In this document: piece by piece, positions 49,939 through 58,001 of the stretch
How the letters are laid out: every line of letters starts with the position of its first letter
How positions within the stretch are numbered: position 1 is the first letter of the stretch
Translations under genes and position numbers: made by a program
The notes under the pieces: generated by a model
Databases searched by the model: none
Seen by the model: only the letters and a program-made list of their open reading frames with translations
What the model was told of the DNA's origin: nothing
Assembly (NCBI GenBank): GCA_034420695.1
Contig: DAOULB010000051.1
Coordinates: 94,446-158,445, forward strand
Direction of reading: 5' to 3'
DNA from: Io17-Chloro-G2 sp034420695
GTDB taxonomy: Bacteria; Chloroflexota; Dehalococcoidia; Lucifugimonadales; UBA3495
DNA: 64,000 nucleotides

Positions 49939-50445
49939 CTATTCGTCCACCGGCAGGCCCATGTCCCGAAAGAGGCGGGACACTTCCTGCTCGATGCGGT
50001 CGGCCATGGTGCGGGACTCGCTGCTGGCCACCAGCCTGCTCTTCATGGCGAGCAGGGCTTCCACCATGCCCAGGGTGTGTTCTACGCCGGCCAAGTTGAG
50101 GCCCATGCGGTCCACCAAATGGCGAATCAATCTTACCCTTTGCAGGTCTTCCGGGGAATACAGGCGGAGCATGCCGATGGTGCGGCCCGGATTGATGAGA
50201 CCCAGACGTTCGTACTTCCGCAGGGTCTGGGGATGCATGTCAAGGATACGTGCGGCCACGCTGATGATGTAGACACCCTCCAGTTGAATGACCTCTTCCG
50301 ATGGGTCCTGGGGTCCCGATTCGGGCTGACCTGCACTTTGGGCTAGGGCGGAATCCTCGGGAGGAAGAGGAGGCGTCTGTTGCCTGGGCCTCCTGGAAGG
50401 ACCAGTTTGAGGGGAGTCTACCCGCGGTTTTCGCCTATCGTACAT
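49939..50445 (-). CDS. hspR: Heat-shock repressor HspR (MerR family), 168 aa
   Basis: The MerR-type domain VYIISVAARILDMHPQTLRK, YERLGLINPGRT, RLYSPEDLQRVRLIRHLVDR is the HspR pattern, followed by a dimer helix (LNLAGVEHTLGMVEALLAMK). HspR binds HAIR sites and represses heat-shock genes, with DnaK as co-repressor. Residues 1-65 are a Pro/Gln-rich arm that is unusual for the family. ATG 50445 is my choice; the frame continues upstream to 50547. It heads its operon, unlike Streptomyces, where hspR is last. Confidence 0.88.
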   Translation of the reverse strand: MYDRRKPRVDSPQTGPSRRPRQQTPPLPPEDSALAQSAGQPESGPQDPSEEVIQLEGVYIISVAARILDMHPQTLRKYERLGLINPGRTIGMLRLYSPEDLQRVRLIRHLVDRMGLNLAGVEHTLGMVEALLAMKSRLVASSESRTMADRIEQEVSRLFRDMGLPVDE

Positions 50446-50589
50446 CTGGTTGCTCTCTGCCAATTCCGCTATCCCGGCATAGCCCGGAATCTCTTTTTGG
50501 CCGCCCAGCGTATATTGAGCATCACATAACCTGGAATAGCCGACCAATCAAGTGGGATTCCGGATTTCCATGAATTTGCGTTGATTCAT

Positions 50590-50628
50590 ATAATAGGGGT
50601 TGATATGCATAGTGTCAACCCGTATAAT
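50590..50628. promoter_or_regulatory. Interleaved divergent promoters with an inverted repeat
   Basis: Plus strand: TTGATA (50600-50605), 17 bp, TATAAT (50623-50628). Minus strand: TTGACA (50618-50613), 17 bp, TATTAT (50595-50590). Arms GGGTTGA (50597-50603) and TCAACCC (50615-50621) contain both -35 boxes, so one bound protein would block both promoters. Confidence 0.75.
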
Positions 50629-50707
50629 GCAATCAGCATAAGAGAAGGGAGGATTCTAAACCGACTCTCCGGCCCGAGAAACCGGAGGGCGAAGGGAGGT
50701 AACATTG

Positions 50708-50893
50708 ATGATTTACTTCAAGGATTGCCCCCGTTGCAAAGGAGACATGTACTTGGCAGAGGATATCTTCGGAAAGTACCTGAACTGCCTGCAGTGCGGG
50801 TATCTGAGGGACGTGACGGAGATCAAGTCCCCGCAGTACACCGAGGATAGCAGCCCGGTGGTAGTCGAGGAACGAGAGCTTCAAGCGGCCTGA
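50708..50893 (+). CDS. Small zinc-ribbon protein, 61 aa
   Basis: MIYFKDCPRCKGDMYLAEDI and YLNCLQCGYL give two CxxC knuckles (CPRC and CLQC), a single zinc ribbon, then an acidic tail. A GGAGG site is 9 bp before ATG. It has its own strong promoter, interleaved with that of hspR, and a strong terminator, so it is a single-gene, probably abundant transcript. Linked control with the heat-shock operon suggests a stress role. Confidence 0.7.
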   Translation: MIYFKDCPRCKGDMYLAEDIFGKYLNCLQCGYLRDVTEIKSPQYTEDSSPVVVEERELQAA

Positions 50894-50926
50894 CCGAGGC
50901 AGCGCCCTCAAATAGGACAAGAACCG

Positions 50927-50985
50927 GCCCCCATCCCTCCGGCGCCTTGGAAATTACGGCCCGAAGGGGGATGGGGGCTTAGTTT
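50927..50985 (+). terminator. Rho-independent terminator of the zinc-ribbon gene
   Basis: GCCCCCATCCC (50927-50937) pairs with GGGATGGGGGC (50968-50978), followed by TTAGTTTTGCC. Confidence 0.7.
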
Positions 50986-51090
50986 TGCCACGGGGTTCTA
51001 TACAAGGGGGTTCTATGCCAGGGGTTCTGTGTCAGGGGACACATTGCCAAGGGGTCGGTGCCAAGGGGTATTTTGCCAAGGCATCCGGGG
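50986..51090. repeat. Degenerate tandem repeat of about 15 bp, seven units
   Basis: Units of the form CCAAGGGGTTCTATG, e.g. CCACGGGGTTCTATA, CCAGGGGTTCTGTG, CCAAGGGGTCGGTG, CCAAGGGGTATTTTG. It fills the gap between the terminator and the stop of the molybdoenzyme gene. Confidence 0.65.
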
Positions 51091-51705
51091 CTACTTGGTA
51101 AGTTCCGGCCAGAACCTTTCTTCCTTCCAGGGGTCGGCGTTGTTGTTGTAGCCGCGCTCCTCCCAGAAACCCGGTTTGTCTTCGGCCATGAGTTCGATGC
51201 CGTTGAGCCACTTGGCACTCTTCCAACCGTACCGGCTGGGGATAATCAACCGCAGAGGCCAGCCGTGACCCTTTTCCAATTCCTTGCCGTCCTGCTTATG
51301 GGCCAAGAACCCCTCCTCCAAGGAGAGGTCGAGGGGCAGGTTGGTGGTGTAGCCTCCTTCGCAGTGAGCCATGAGGAACTTGGCTTGGGGGCTGGGTTTG
51401 GCCAGAGACAAGAGGGCCTTGAGTTCAACGCCTTCCCAGGTGTTGTCCAAGGAACTCCATTGGGTGACGCAGTGGAAGTCCGCGGTGATGGTGGTCCAAG
51501 GAAGCTGCTTGAATCCCGTCCAGTCGAGCTCCAAGGACTGTTCCACCAGGCCGAACACCCGGAACTTCCAAGTCTCCAGTTTAACCTTGGGCGTTGGGCC
51601 GTAGGTCAGCACAGGGAACTTGGTGGTGAGGAACTGCCCCGGTGGGACCCGGCTTTCGGGCCCCAAGTCGGGAGCGTTCTTAATTTGATCAGGCCGTTTC
51701 ATCAT
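51091..51705 (-). CDS. Sulfite-oxidase-like molybdopterin oxidoreductase, 204 aa
   Basis: TITADFHCVTQWSSLDNTWE contains the molybdenum-ligand Cys of the sulfite oxidase/YedY fold; LMAHCEGGYTTNLPLDLSLE and HGWPLRLIIPSRYGWKSAKW match its substrate pocket. No twin-arginine signal or haem domain is present, so it is the short cytoplasmic type found in Chloroflexota and archaea. Substrate unknown. ATG 51705 follows GAGGTGG. moaA and moaC, which make its cofactor, lie at 59206-61550. Confidence 0.82.
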   Translation of the reverse strand: MMKRPDQIKNAPDLGPESRVPPGQFLTTKFPVLTYGPTPKVKLETWKFRVFGLVEQSLELDWTGFKQLPWTTITADFHCVTQWSSLDNTWEGVELKALLSLAKPSPQAKFLMAHCEGGYTTNLPLDLSLEEGFLAHKQDGKELEKGHGWPLRLIIPSRYGWKSAKWLNGIELMAEDKPGFWEERGYNNNADPWKEERFWPELTK

Positions 51706-51895
51706 GGCGCCACCTCTGTTGCGGGAGAAGTAGTCGTAAGAATTGGAAGAAGGGGAAAAATCGCAGGGTCGGAACCCTGCTGCCCATGTTAATGCCGGGT
51801 TCCGGCAGTGTAAATACCGGCTAATGGCGGGAGACGAGGGCCGCCGGGTGTTCCCGGGCGGTGAAGCCTGCCCCGGGAAGCCCCTATAGGGGTTG

Positions 51896-52942
51896 TTAAG
51901 GGGCGGCAAGAATTTCTCCGGGGTGGTCAGCGGTGATAGACCCGACCACGGCACTGGATAAGACGCCGCGCCGTTGCAACTGGGCCAGAAGCTCGGCCAC
52001 CCTGTCCTGGGGAACTGAAATCAGCAGCCCGCCGGAGGTCTGGGCGTCGCAGAGCATTATCTGCTGCTGGGCGGTCAGCTCCGGATGCCACCTTATGGAA
52101 TCGGCAACGCTGTTCATGTTCCGGTGGGTACCGCCGGGGGCTATGCCTTCTTCCAGGAGTTCCCAAGCACCAGGGAGCAAGGGGACCTTGGAGAATTCCA
52201 CGGTGGCTCCAACGCCGCTGGCGCGAACCATAGACCGCAGGTGCCCCATCAGTCCAAAGCCGGTGACGTCGGTGCAGGCGTTGGCTCCCACAGCGTTCAT
52301 AGCCTCGGCGGCGTTCTTGTTCAACACGGCCATAGTGTCCAGCGCCGTCTGGAGGACGTCTTCGGAAACCCGTCCCTGCTTCCCAGCGGTGGTGATGATT
52401 CCGGTGCCCAGGGGCTTGGTCAGCACCAAGGCGTCGCCGGGTTGAGCTCCGGAGTTGGAGACTTGGCGGCCGGGTTCCACGGTCCCGATCACCGCCATGC
52501 CGTACTTGGGCTCCGGGTCGTCAATGGTGTGGCCGCCAACGACAAGGCAGCCCGCTTCGGCGGCTTTTTCCTGGCCGCCCTTGAGGACTTGAGCCAGGAT
52601 ATCGGTGGGCATGTCGGCAGGGAAGCCCACAACGTTCAAGGCCATCAGGGGCTTGCCCCCCATGGCGTAAACGTCACTGAGGGCGTTGGCCGCGGCGATG
52701 CTGCCGAACTGGCGTGGGTCGTCGGCGATGGGCGGGAAGAAATCGACAGTGAAGATTAGGGCAGTGTTGTCGTCGATACGGTACACTGCTGCGTCGTCAC
52801 CGGTCTGCGGCCCCACCAACAGGTCGGAGTGCTGCGGTACGGGGAGTTGTCCCAGGACCTGGACCAGGTCCTCAAGATTGAGCTTGCCAGCTCAACCGGC
52901 GCAGTGGGACAGCTCGGTAAGACGGATTTCGCTGCTTTGCAT
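51896..52942 (-). CDS. selD: Selenide, water dikinase SelD, itself a selenoprotein (Sec17), 348 aa
   Basis: Reading through the in-frame TGA at 52894-52892 gives EIRLTELSHCAG-Sec-AGKL, which aligns with E. coli IRLTQYSHGAGCGCKI, putting Sec at catalytic Cys17 and keeping Lys20. After it the frame runs on: VGPQTGDDAAVYRIDDNTAL, GHTIDDPEPKYGMAVIG, CDAQTSGGLLISVPQDRVAE. Right behind the TGA a SECIS-like stem (GGACCTG-GTC-CAGGTCC) has its loop about 28 nt downstream. Start ATG 52942 with TTTGGAGA upstream. SelD makes selenophosphate for Sec-tRNA. Starting after the TGA would lose the catalytic loop. Confidence 0.93.
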
Positions 52943-52976
52943 GAGGTTGGTCTCCAAAGGGTTGCAGGCTGGGGAG

Positions 52977-52985
52977 ATTATATCA
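52977..52985 (-). promoter_or_regulatory. Extended -10 promoter of selD
   Basis: TGATATAAT on the minus strand (52985-52977) is a TGn-extended -10 box, 35 bp before the selD ATG. No good -35 box is seen. Confidence 0.45.
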
Positions 52986-53077
52986 CCCAGGCCCTTTTGC
53001 AGCTGGGGACGGCAGTTACCGGGGGTTAGAATGACCACAGACTCCAGGGGAAACGGACAAGGGACAGGGATGGACTA

Positions 53078-53578
53078 ATGGAGAGAAGGGAACGATCCGA
53101 GGGCGAGCCGGAGGATGCGCTGCGAAGCTGGTATTCCAACGAAATCTGGGGGCGGCGCCTGACTGACGATGACGTCCTGTTCGAGGTGATGTGCCTGCAG
53201 GTGTTCCAAGCGGGGTTGACTTGGCGGATGGTGCTGATGCGGCGGGATGCCTTCAGGAGGGTTTTCCACGGGTGGCGGATATCCAGGGTTGCTGCTATGG
53301 GACCGGACTCGGTTTCGGAACTGATGGCGGACAGATCGATCATACGAAACCGGCGGAAAATCGAGGCCTGTATCGCCAATGCGGAAAAGGTCATGGAGAT
53401 TCAGGCCAGCCACGGTTCATTCTGCCAGTGGTTTTATCAAGGCCTGGAGAGTGACGAACTGGAGGAGCTTCAGAAGTGGTTGAAGGGGACTTTCAAGTTC
53501 ATGGGGCCGGAGATTGCCCGGATGTGGCTGATGGCCGCGGGACGGATTCAGACGCGGCGGGCCGAACCGGAGCCGTAG
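53078..53578 (+). CDS. tag: DNA-3-methyladenine glycosylase I-like, 166 aa
   Basis: DDDVLFEVMCLQVFQAGLTW, RMVLMRRDAFRRVFHGWRIS, RSIIRNRRKIEACIANAEKV and GTFKFMGPEIARMWLMAAGR follow the Tag fold segment by segment, including the FQAGLxW loop. The zinc-binding Cys and His at the two ends of classical Tag are absent, and the protein is about 20 residues shorter. It would cut methylated adenine from DNA. Its 3' 80 bp overlap the convergent MFS gene. Confidence 0.8.
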   Translation: MERRERSEGEPEDALRSWYSNEIWGRRLTDDDVLFEVMCLQVFQAGLTWRMVLMRRDAFRRVFHGWRISRVAAMGPDSVSELMADRSIIRNRRKIEACIANAEKVMEIQASHGSFCQWFYQGLESDELEELQKWLKGTFKFMGPEIARMWLMAAGRIQTRRAEPEP

Positions 53579-54881
53579 CCTTGAGAATCAGCAGGAGGGC
53601 CAGCAGGCTGACTGCAATAGATTCAATGAACAGACCTTGGTAGCTGTTGGTGAGGTCGTAGATGGCTCCTCCTATTATGGAACCGAGGCCAAGGCCGGCG
53701 GCTTCGAAGGGGCGCATAGCCCCAACTATTGTGCCGTAGGATGCACGGCCGTAGTAGCGGGCGATGAGGATGGAGATGAGCACTTCCGTGGCGCTGGTGC
53801 CCACGCCCCACAGGACGCCGAACAGGTAGGCCTCGAATACTGAATTGACGGTGAAGAGGAAGGCTATCAAGACGATGGAGATGGTGATGGAGGCGACTAT
53901 TCCCATGCGGGGCCCGATTCGCTCGGCCAAGTATCCCCATCCCAGGTTTGAAAGCACGAGGGCGGTGCTCAAGCTCAAAACGCCTGCTGCCTGGCTGTTG
54001 GAGAGGTCTGCCGCTTCCCTGAGGTAGGGCACCAGGCTGAAGCCGATGCTGGTGTGGGCGGTGGTCCCCAGGAAGGCGGTCACCGCCACGAGCCAGTAGG
54101 CACGGGTGCGGAAGGCCTCCCGGGCGGTCCAGCTCTCCTCGGCTTGCCCGGCTCCGGTAGAAGCAGCGGTTCTGCCGTGCGGTGCACCTTGGCCCGACTG
54201 AGGAGAGGACGGTGTGACTGACGCTCCGCTCTCTTGAGCCGGAGGGGCTCCGTCGGGGAGCAGGCCAATGTCCTCGGGCCGCCTCCTGATCATGAGCAGC
54301 AGTGGCAGGGTCAGAGCCAGGCTGAAGATGCCCAGGTAATGAAAGGTGGCGCGCCATCCGTAGACCATTGCCAGGAAGGCGAAGAGCTGGATGTTCATGG
54401 CGCCGGAGAATGGACGAAATACGGATATTACCGAAAGGGCGACATTGCGGCGGCGCCGAAAGAAGTTTACCGCCACGGTCCTGGGCACCACGCCGATGAG
54501 AATGGGCTGGCTGACAGTCCTGGCGGCAACGGCGATGGCGAAGAACTGCCAGAGGGAGTGGGCCCACAGGATGGAGACGAGACATATCCCCAGGAGCAAG
54601 GTGCCCGCGGGCATGAGCTTTCGGGCCCCATAGCGGTCTACCAGCCGGCCGAGGAGCGGCCCGGAGAGACCGGTGCCCCAGACACCCACACCAGCAGCCA
54701 GTCCGATGGATGCCCGGCTCCAGCCGGTGTCGTCGATGATGAGGCCTTGGATGCCGCCCAGGACCACGCCGGCAATGCTGGTGGCAACAAAGGAGCCCAG
54801 AGCCACCAAGGCAATGACGAGCCAGCCGTAATAGAACGGAGTGGCAGGATGCCAGTTGGCAAGGGCGCGGAGGGTTGCCAT
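53499..54881 (-). CDS. MFS transporter, 460 aa
   Basis: Twelve helices with the motif GPLLGRLVDRYGARKLMPAG (loop 2-3) and a long, Pro/Ser-rich central loop (about 222-262; PAQESGASVTPSSPQSGQ). First helix region FYYGWLVIALVALGSFVATS is like the monocarboxylate/oxalate-formate group, as in the carrier at 35024. Directly follows the PNPOx-like gene (gap 9 bp), so it may be co-transcribed. Confidence 0.78.
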   Translation of the reverse strand: MATLRALANWHPATPFYYGWLVIALVALGSFVATSIAGVVLGGIQGLIIDDTGWSRASIGLAAGVGVWGTGLSGPLLGRLVDRYGARKLMPAGTLLLGICLVSILWAHSLWQFFAIAVAARTVSQPILIGVVPRTVAVNFFRRRRNVALSVISVFRPFSGAMNIQLFAFLAMVYGWRATFHYLGIFSLALTLPLLLMIRRRPEDIGLLPDGAPPAQESGASVTPSSPQSGQGAPHGRTAASTGAGQAEESWTAREAFRTRAYWLVAVTAFLGTTAHTSIGFSLVPYLREAADLSNSQAAGVLSLSTALVLSNLGWGYLAERIGPRMGIVASITISIVLIAFLFTVNSVFEAYLFGVLWGVGTSATEVLISILIARYYGRASYGTIVGAMRPFEAAGLGLGSIIGGAIYDLTNSYQGLFIESIAVSLLALLLILKATAPVRPAASESVPRPSATSGQSPAP

Positions 54882-54890
54882 CAGGCTCGG

Positions 54891-55370
54891 CTAGGGCTCA
54901 ACGCCGGTTACCGGCATGGTCCACACCCGGTGGTGCATGGCGCCGTCCTGTATCTGGACGAAGGCAACAGAGTCAACCTGGATGGTGAAGAGGTGGAATG
55001 CGGGTTCTTCGGGGCGGAAGCCGATTTGGAGGAACAGGGTATCGGCGTACCGGCTCCGGTGGTTGAGGTCAAATATTTCCTTGGCGCGGCCGTAAACCTT
55101 GAAGTCGCCCTCGGTCCCGTCACGGTTGGAGACAGGGTTGTGCAGGGCGCACTTGGAGTCCCTTCGCAGGTCCAGCGCCTTGCGAGAGCGCCACATCATG
55201 CCCAAGTGGATGTTGCCTTCGAAGAAGAGCAACTCCACCGGGGAGATGCGGGGCCAACCGTTCTTCCGCAGGGTTGCCAGAAGGGCGAACCCGCTTCTCT
55301 GGAATCTTTCCTCTCCCAGGGAGGCCAGTTCGGGTTCCAGTTTTTTGAATTCTTGCCAAGGTAATCCCAT
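54891..55370 (-). CDS. PNPOx-like flavin/F420-binding protein, 159 aa
   Basis: GFALLATLRKNGWPRISPVE, LFFEGNIHLGMMWRSRKALD and RDSKCALHNPVS form the split beta-barrel of pyridoxamine-phosphate-oxidase-like proteins, a group including F420 and FMN reductases. Substrate unknown; three LLM enzymes in the window may need such partners. ATG 55370, immediately upstream of the MFS gene. Confidence 0.75.
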   Translation of the reverse strand: MGLPWQEFKKLEPELASLGEERFQRSGFALLATLRKNGWPRISPVELLFFEGNIHLGMMWRSRKALDLRRDSKCALHNPVSNRDGTEGDFKVYGRAKEIFDLNHRSRYADTLFLQIGFRPEEPAFHLFTIQVDSVAFVQIQDGAMHHRVWTMPVTGVEP

Positions 55371-55478
55371 CTAGCACGCACAGCTGGAGATAAATGGACC
55401 GGCCCTGTTGAGTTTTCGCACACGCCTGACGTTCCAAGATACGGCCCATGAGGTCCGTGTTTTGGTGAAATGGAGAGG

Positions 55479-55940
55479 CTAGTCGGCGGGGGCGGGTTGC
55501 CGTGGGTTTGGCGCGGGAGGAGCGGGCACCAACTGGTACAGGGTGCTCCTGGCCCTTATTTGCTCGTCCCAGCCGCGGGCGCGCAGGTCTATCATCAGGC
55601 CGTCGGGACCCTTGTATTTGCGGTTGACCTTGCTGCTGACCTCGCACTCGGTTGCGTCGGCCGCTTCAATGGCGGCACATGACTCGTCGAGGTCATCCAC
55701 ATAGAAGCCGATGTGGTGGACGCCCTTTACCGTGGAGGGCCCTTCGCCCAGGTTGGGAGCGTCTTCGCTGCCGAATTTGAGAATGGCGAAGTAGATGTAG
55801 CCGTCGGTGAGCCAGACGCCCTCTTCCCCGGTGTCCCTGGGTTCCCGGCGAAGTTCGTCAAGCCCGAACACCTGCTTGTAGAACTCGGCGGTCTTGGATG
55901 GGTCTTCGGTGTGGAGCGCGATGTGCTTAATCCTAGCCAT
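55479..55940 (-). CDS. VOC (glyoxalase/dioxygenase) superfamily protein, 153 aa
   Basis: MARIKHIALHTEDPSKTAEF, YKQVFGLDEL and GVHHIGFYVDDLDESCAAIE are the paired beta-alpha-beta-beta-beta modules of VOC proteins, with H8 and a second His as metal ligands and E of the second half. A lyase, isomerase or dioxygenase on a small substrate is expected. ATG 55940 behind GGAGGGAAA; the longer frame upstream lacks similarity. The C-terminal 20 residues are Pro-rich. Confidence 0.8.
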   Translation of the reverse strand: MARIKHIALHTEDPSKTAEFYKQVFGLDELRREPRDTGEEGVWLTDGYIYFAILKFGSEDAPNLGEGPSTVKGVHHIGFYVDDLDESCAAIEAADATECEVSSKVNRKYKGPDGLMIDLRARGWDEQIRARSTLYQLVPAPPAPNPRQPAPAD

Positions 55941-56104
55941 TTTCCCTCCATCCCCGGGTCTGACTTTGGCCGGTGGTTCAGCGGAGGCCCGCCCCGGTTG
56001 AACTGTGCCAGAGTAGCACAAAATGGAAGCCAGAGGTTGGGAACACAGGGGGAAGGGGACCAATGGGAGATAAATAAAGAAAGAGCTAAGTGAGGAAGTA
56101 ATGG

Positions 56105-56176
56105 TGGCAACGACTGGGTTCGAACCAGTGACCTAGCGCTTATGAAGCGCCCGCTCTGCCGCTGAGCTACGTTGCC
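56105..56176 (-). tRNA. tRNA-Met (CAU), elongator type
   Basis: A full cloverleaf folds on the minus strand: acceptor GGCAACG/CGTTGCC, D arm GCTC-AGCGGCA-GAGC, anticodon stem GGCGC/GCGCT with loop TTCATAA (anticodon CAT at 56144-56142), T arm ACTGG-TTCGAAC-CCAGT, discriminator A, and an encoded CCA at 56104-56102. The first base pair G-C rules out an initiator. tRNA-Ile2 (lysidine-modified CAT) cannot be excluded from sequence alone. Confidence 0.9.
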
Positions 56177-56395
56177 ACCCCAGGGCCGGTTGGCCAGCCG
56201 CCAGCCGCACCCGCATATTCAATGGTATTTGGCACCAGTGTAAGTGTCAATGAACAGGAAGGCCTGGCAGACGCAGTATGAGCACAATCCCGGGGGTGGC
56301 CCGGTTCCTGAGATTGTCCAGTGCAGTGGATGGTGCGGGTTGGTAAACCGTTCCGTCTGGCCGGATGTGGCAGCAGGCACTATCATACGGCGGCC

Positions 56396-56794
56396 ATGAG
56401 CGACAGAACTGGCGAAAGAGACCAAGTCCTGGGCCTTCTGGAAACGGAATTGGCCGGCACGGCGTCCCGGTTGAAGGGGTTGTTGGCCCAATCGGCCCAA
56501 TCCCTGCGGCCTTTCCCTGCATTCATGGGGATGGCGTCGCTGCAGGCGATGGAGATTGAGCCACCGTACCGGGGGTTGAAGGACAGGGGCTGCGTGGTGG
56601 TAATTCCAGACGGACGGATTTGTGAACTAACCCTCAGGTCGATGCCGGGTATTCCGGGGGTGATGGAAGCGGACCACTTGGAAGAGTTGGAGGAACTGGA
56701 CCTGCCGGCGGGGGAGTACATCATCTACGCCTCGGAGGCGCTGCGGTCCATCGGCCGGGAGATGCGCCTCCGGGGAGAGTCACTCCAGAGCTAA
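56396..56794 (+). CDS. Hypothetical protein, 132 aa
   Basis: Helical N-terminus (ERDQVLGLLETELAGTASRL), then a beta-rich part with RGCVVVIPDGRICELTLRSM and ELDLPAGEYIIYASEALRSI. No signal or membrane segment. TATCAT lies 10 bp before ATG, so the mRNA may have a very short leader. The end overlaps the convergent phosphotriesterase-like gene by 15 bp. Not recognised. Confidence 0.55.
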   Translation: MSDRTGERDQVLGLLETELAGTASRLKGLLAQSAQSLRPFPAFMGMASLQAMEIEPPYRGLKDRGCVVVIPDGRICELTLRSMPGIPGVMEADHLEELEELDLPAGEYIIYASEALRSIGREMRLRGESLQS

Positions 56795-57832
56795 GATGCT
56801 GGCCGGGTTGTCGACCGTAATCGCACGAATCTCGGCTTCGGAAAAACCTTTGCGGCGCATCTTGGGGACGATGTTCTCCAGAATGTGGCCGTAGCCGTGG
56901 CCCCCATACTTCACAAGCCGGTGCTTGGTACAAATGTCCTGGCTAACGACGACCTTGCCGGAATAGCCGGCGTCAATGATGCCCCTCAAGAAGTCCAGGC
57001 GCTGGGCATCGCTGGGCATGTCGATCTCGGCAAGGGGATAGTAAGACCCCTCGTTGCCGAAAAGGTCCCATTCGAGGTAACAGCCGGACTCGGCGATACT
57101 CCGAAGGGCGTCGAAGTCGAACACCGTCCGGTCCAGATGTCCCATAATCACCCGTGACAGGTCCGCCCCGCCCTTGGCCAGCAGTCCCAATATTTCAGCC
57201 GGGGCATCCGGATGCCTACCCGGGTGAATCGATACGGCAGCGCCTGTTTCCTGCTGGGCAATCGCCGCGGCGGCGAGAGACTTGCCCTCGTTTGCGGTCA
57301 GAGGCCAAGTGCAGCCCACCTCACCAATGATGCCTGCCTTGATGCCAGTGTCGCCGACCCCCTCCGTAAGGTGGCTGGTAATCTCCAGCGCCAGGTCTTC
57401 CACGCTCCGCTCATCCATGTCACGGGGATGGACCGCGCCGACGTAGAAGCCGGCGCCCATGACAACATGCACTCCGGATTCCCGGGAGATTCTGGCCAAA
57501 GCCGCGGGATTGCGGCCGATGCCGGTGGTGGTGGCATCCACAATTGCTCCGCCGCCAACTGCCCGGTACATGCCCACTTCGTTAATGGTAGTGTCCAAGT
57601 CCATCAACTGAAGATTGAAACGATTACTGTAGTAGTTGCGGCGGACCCAGCCCAGATTTTCGAGGGCTATGGGGGCATCGGCCAGTTCCTCGTTTGGAGA
57701 GTCCTGGGCAGGGCGGAACATGAAGGAGAAGTCGATGTAGAGGTGCTCGTGAGTCATGGTGGGTCCAAGCTCCGCCGGGGGGACGGGGCCGAGCACGGTC
57801 TGAATGAGACCCCGATTCTGTGTTGGTGGCAT
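56780..57832 (-). CDS. Phosphotriesterase-related amidohydrolase, 350 aa
   Basis: LGPTMTHEHLYIDFS supplies the HxH metal pair, AGIIGEVGCTWPLTANEGKS a bridging Glu (Lys in true phosphotriesterases), AAVSIHPGRHPDAPAEI and RVIMGHLDRTVFDFDALRSI the two later His, and KVVVSQDICTKHRL the last Asp. This pattern fits the PTER/lactonase side of the family. It hydrolyses lactones or phosphate esters, substrate unknown. Start at ATG 57832 behind AAGGACG. It is divergent from the LLM gene at 58002. Confidence 0.85.
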   Translation of the reverse strand: MPPTQNRGLIQTVLGPVPPAELGPTMTHEHLYIDFSFMFRPAQDSPNEELADAPIALENLGWVRRNYYSNRFNLQLMDLDTTINEVGMYRAVGGGAIVDATTTGIGRNPAALARISRESGVHVVMGAGFYVGAVHPRDMDERSVEDLALEITSHLTEGVGDTGIKAGIIGEVGCTWPLTANEGKSLAAAAIAQQETGAAVSIHPGRHPDAPAEILGLLAKGGADLSRVIMGHLDRTVFDFDALRSIAESGCYLEWDLFGNEGSYYPLAEIDMPSDAQRLDFLRGIIDAGYSGKVVVSQDICTKHRLVKYGGHGYGHILENIVPKMRRKGFSEAEIRAITVDNPASILALE

Positions 57833-58001
57833 GGGGGTACGTCCTTGTAGTAGGGTGGTAGGCAAGCCTAGCATGACCGGCGCAGCCACGCAAAACCGGA
57901 CTTTCCGACGCCCGGGAATAGGCCCGGGTCGTCAAGCAAGAGATGCCGGATGGGCAGGCGGGAGCAATTGTCCTGGGCTGGAGGAGACGGAGGTTGCAGG
58001 A

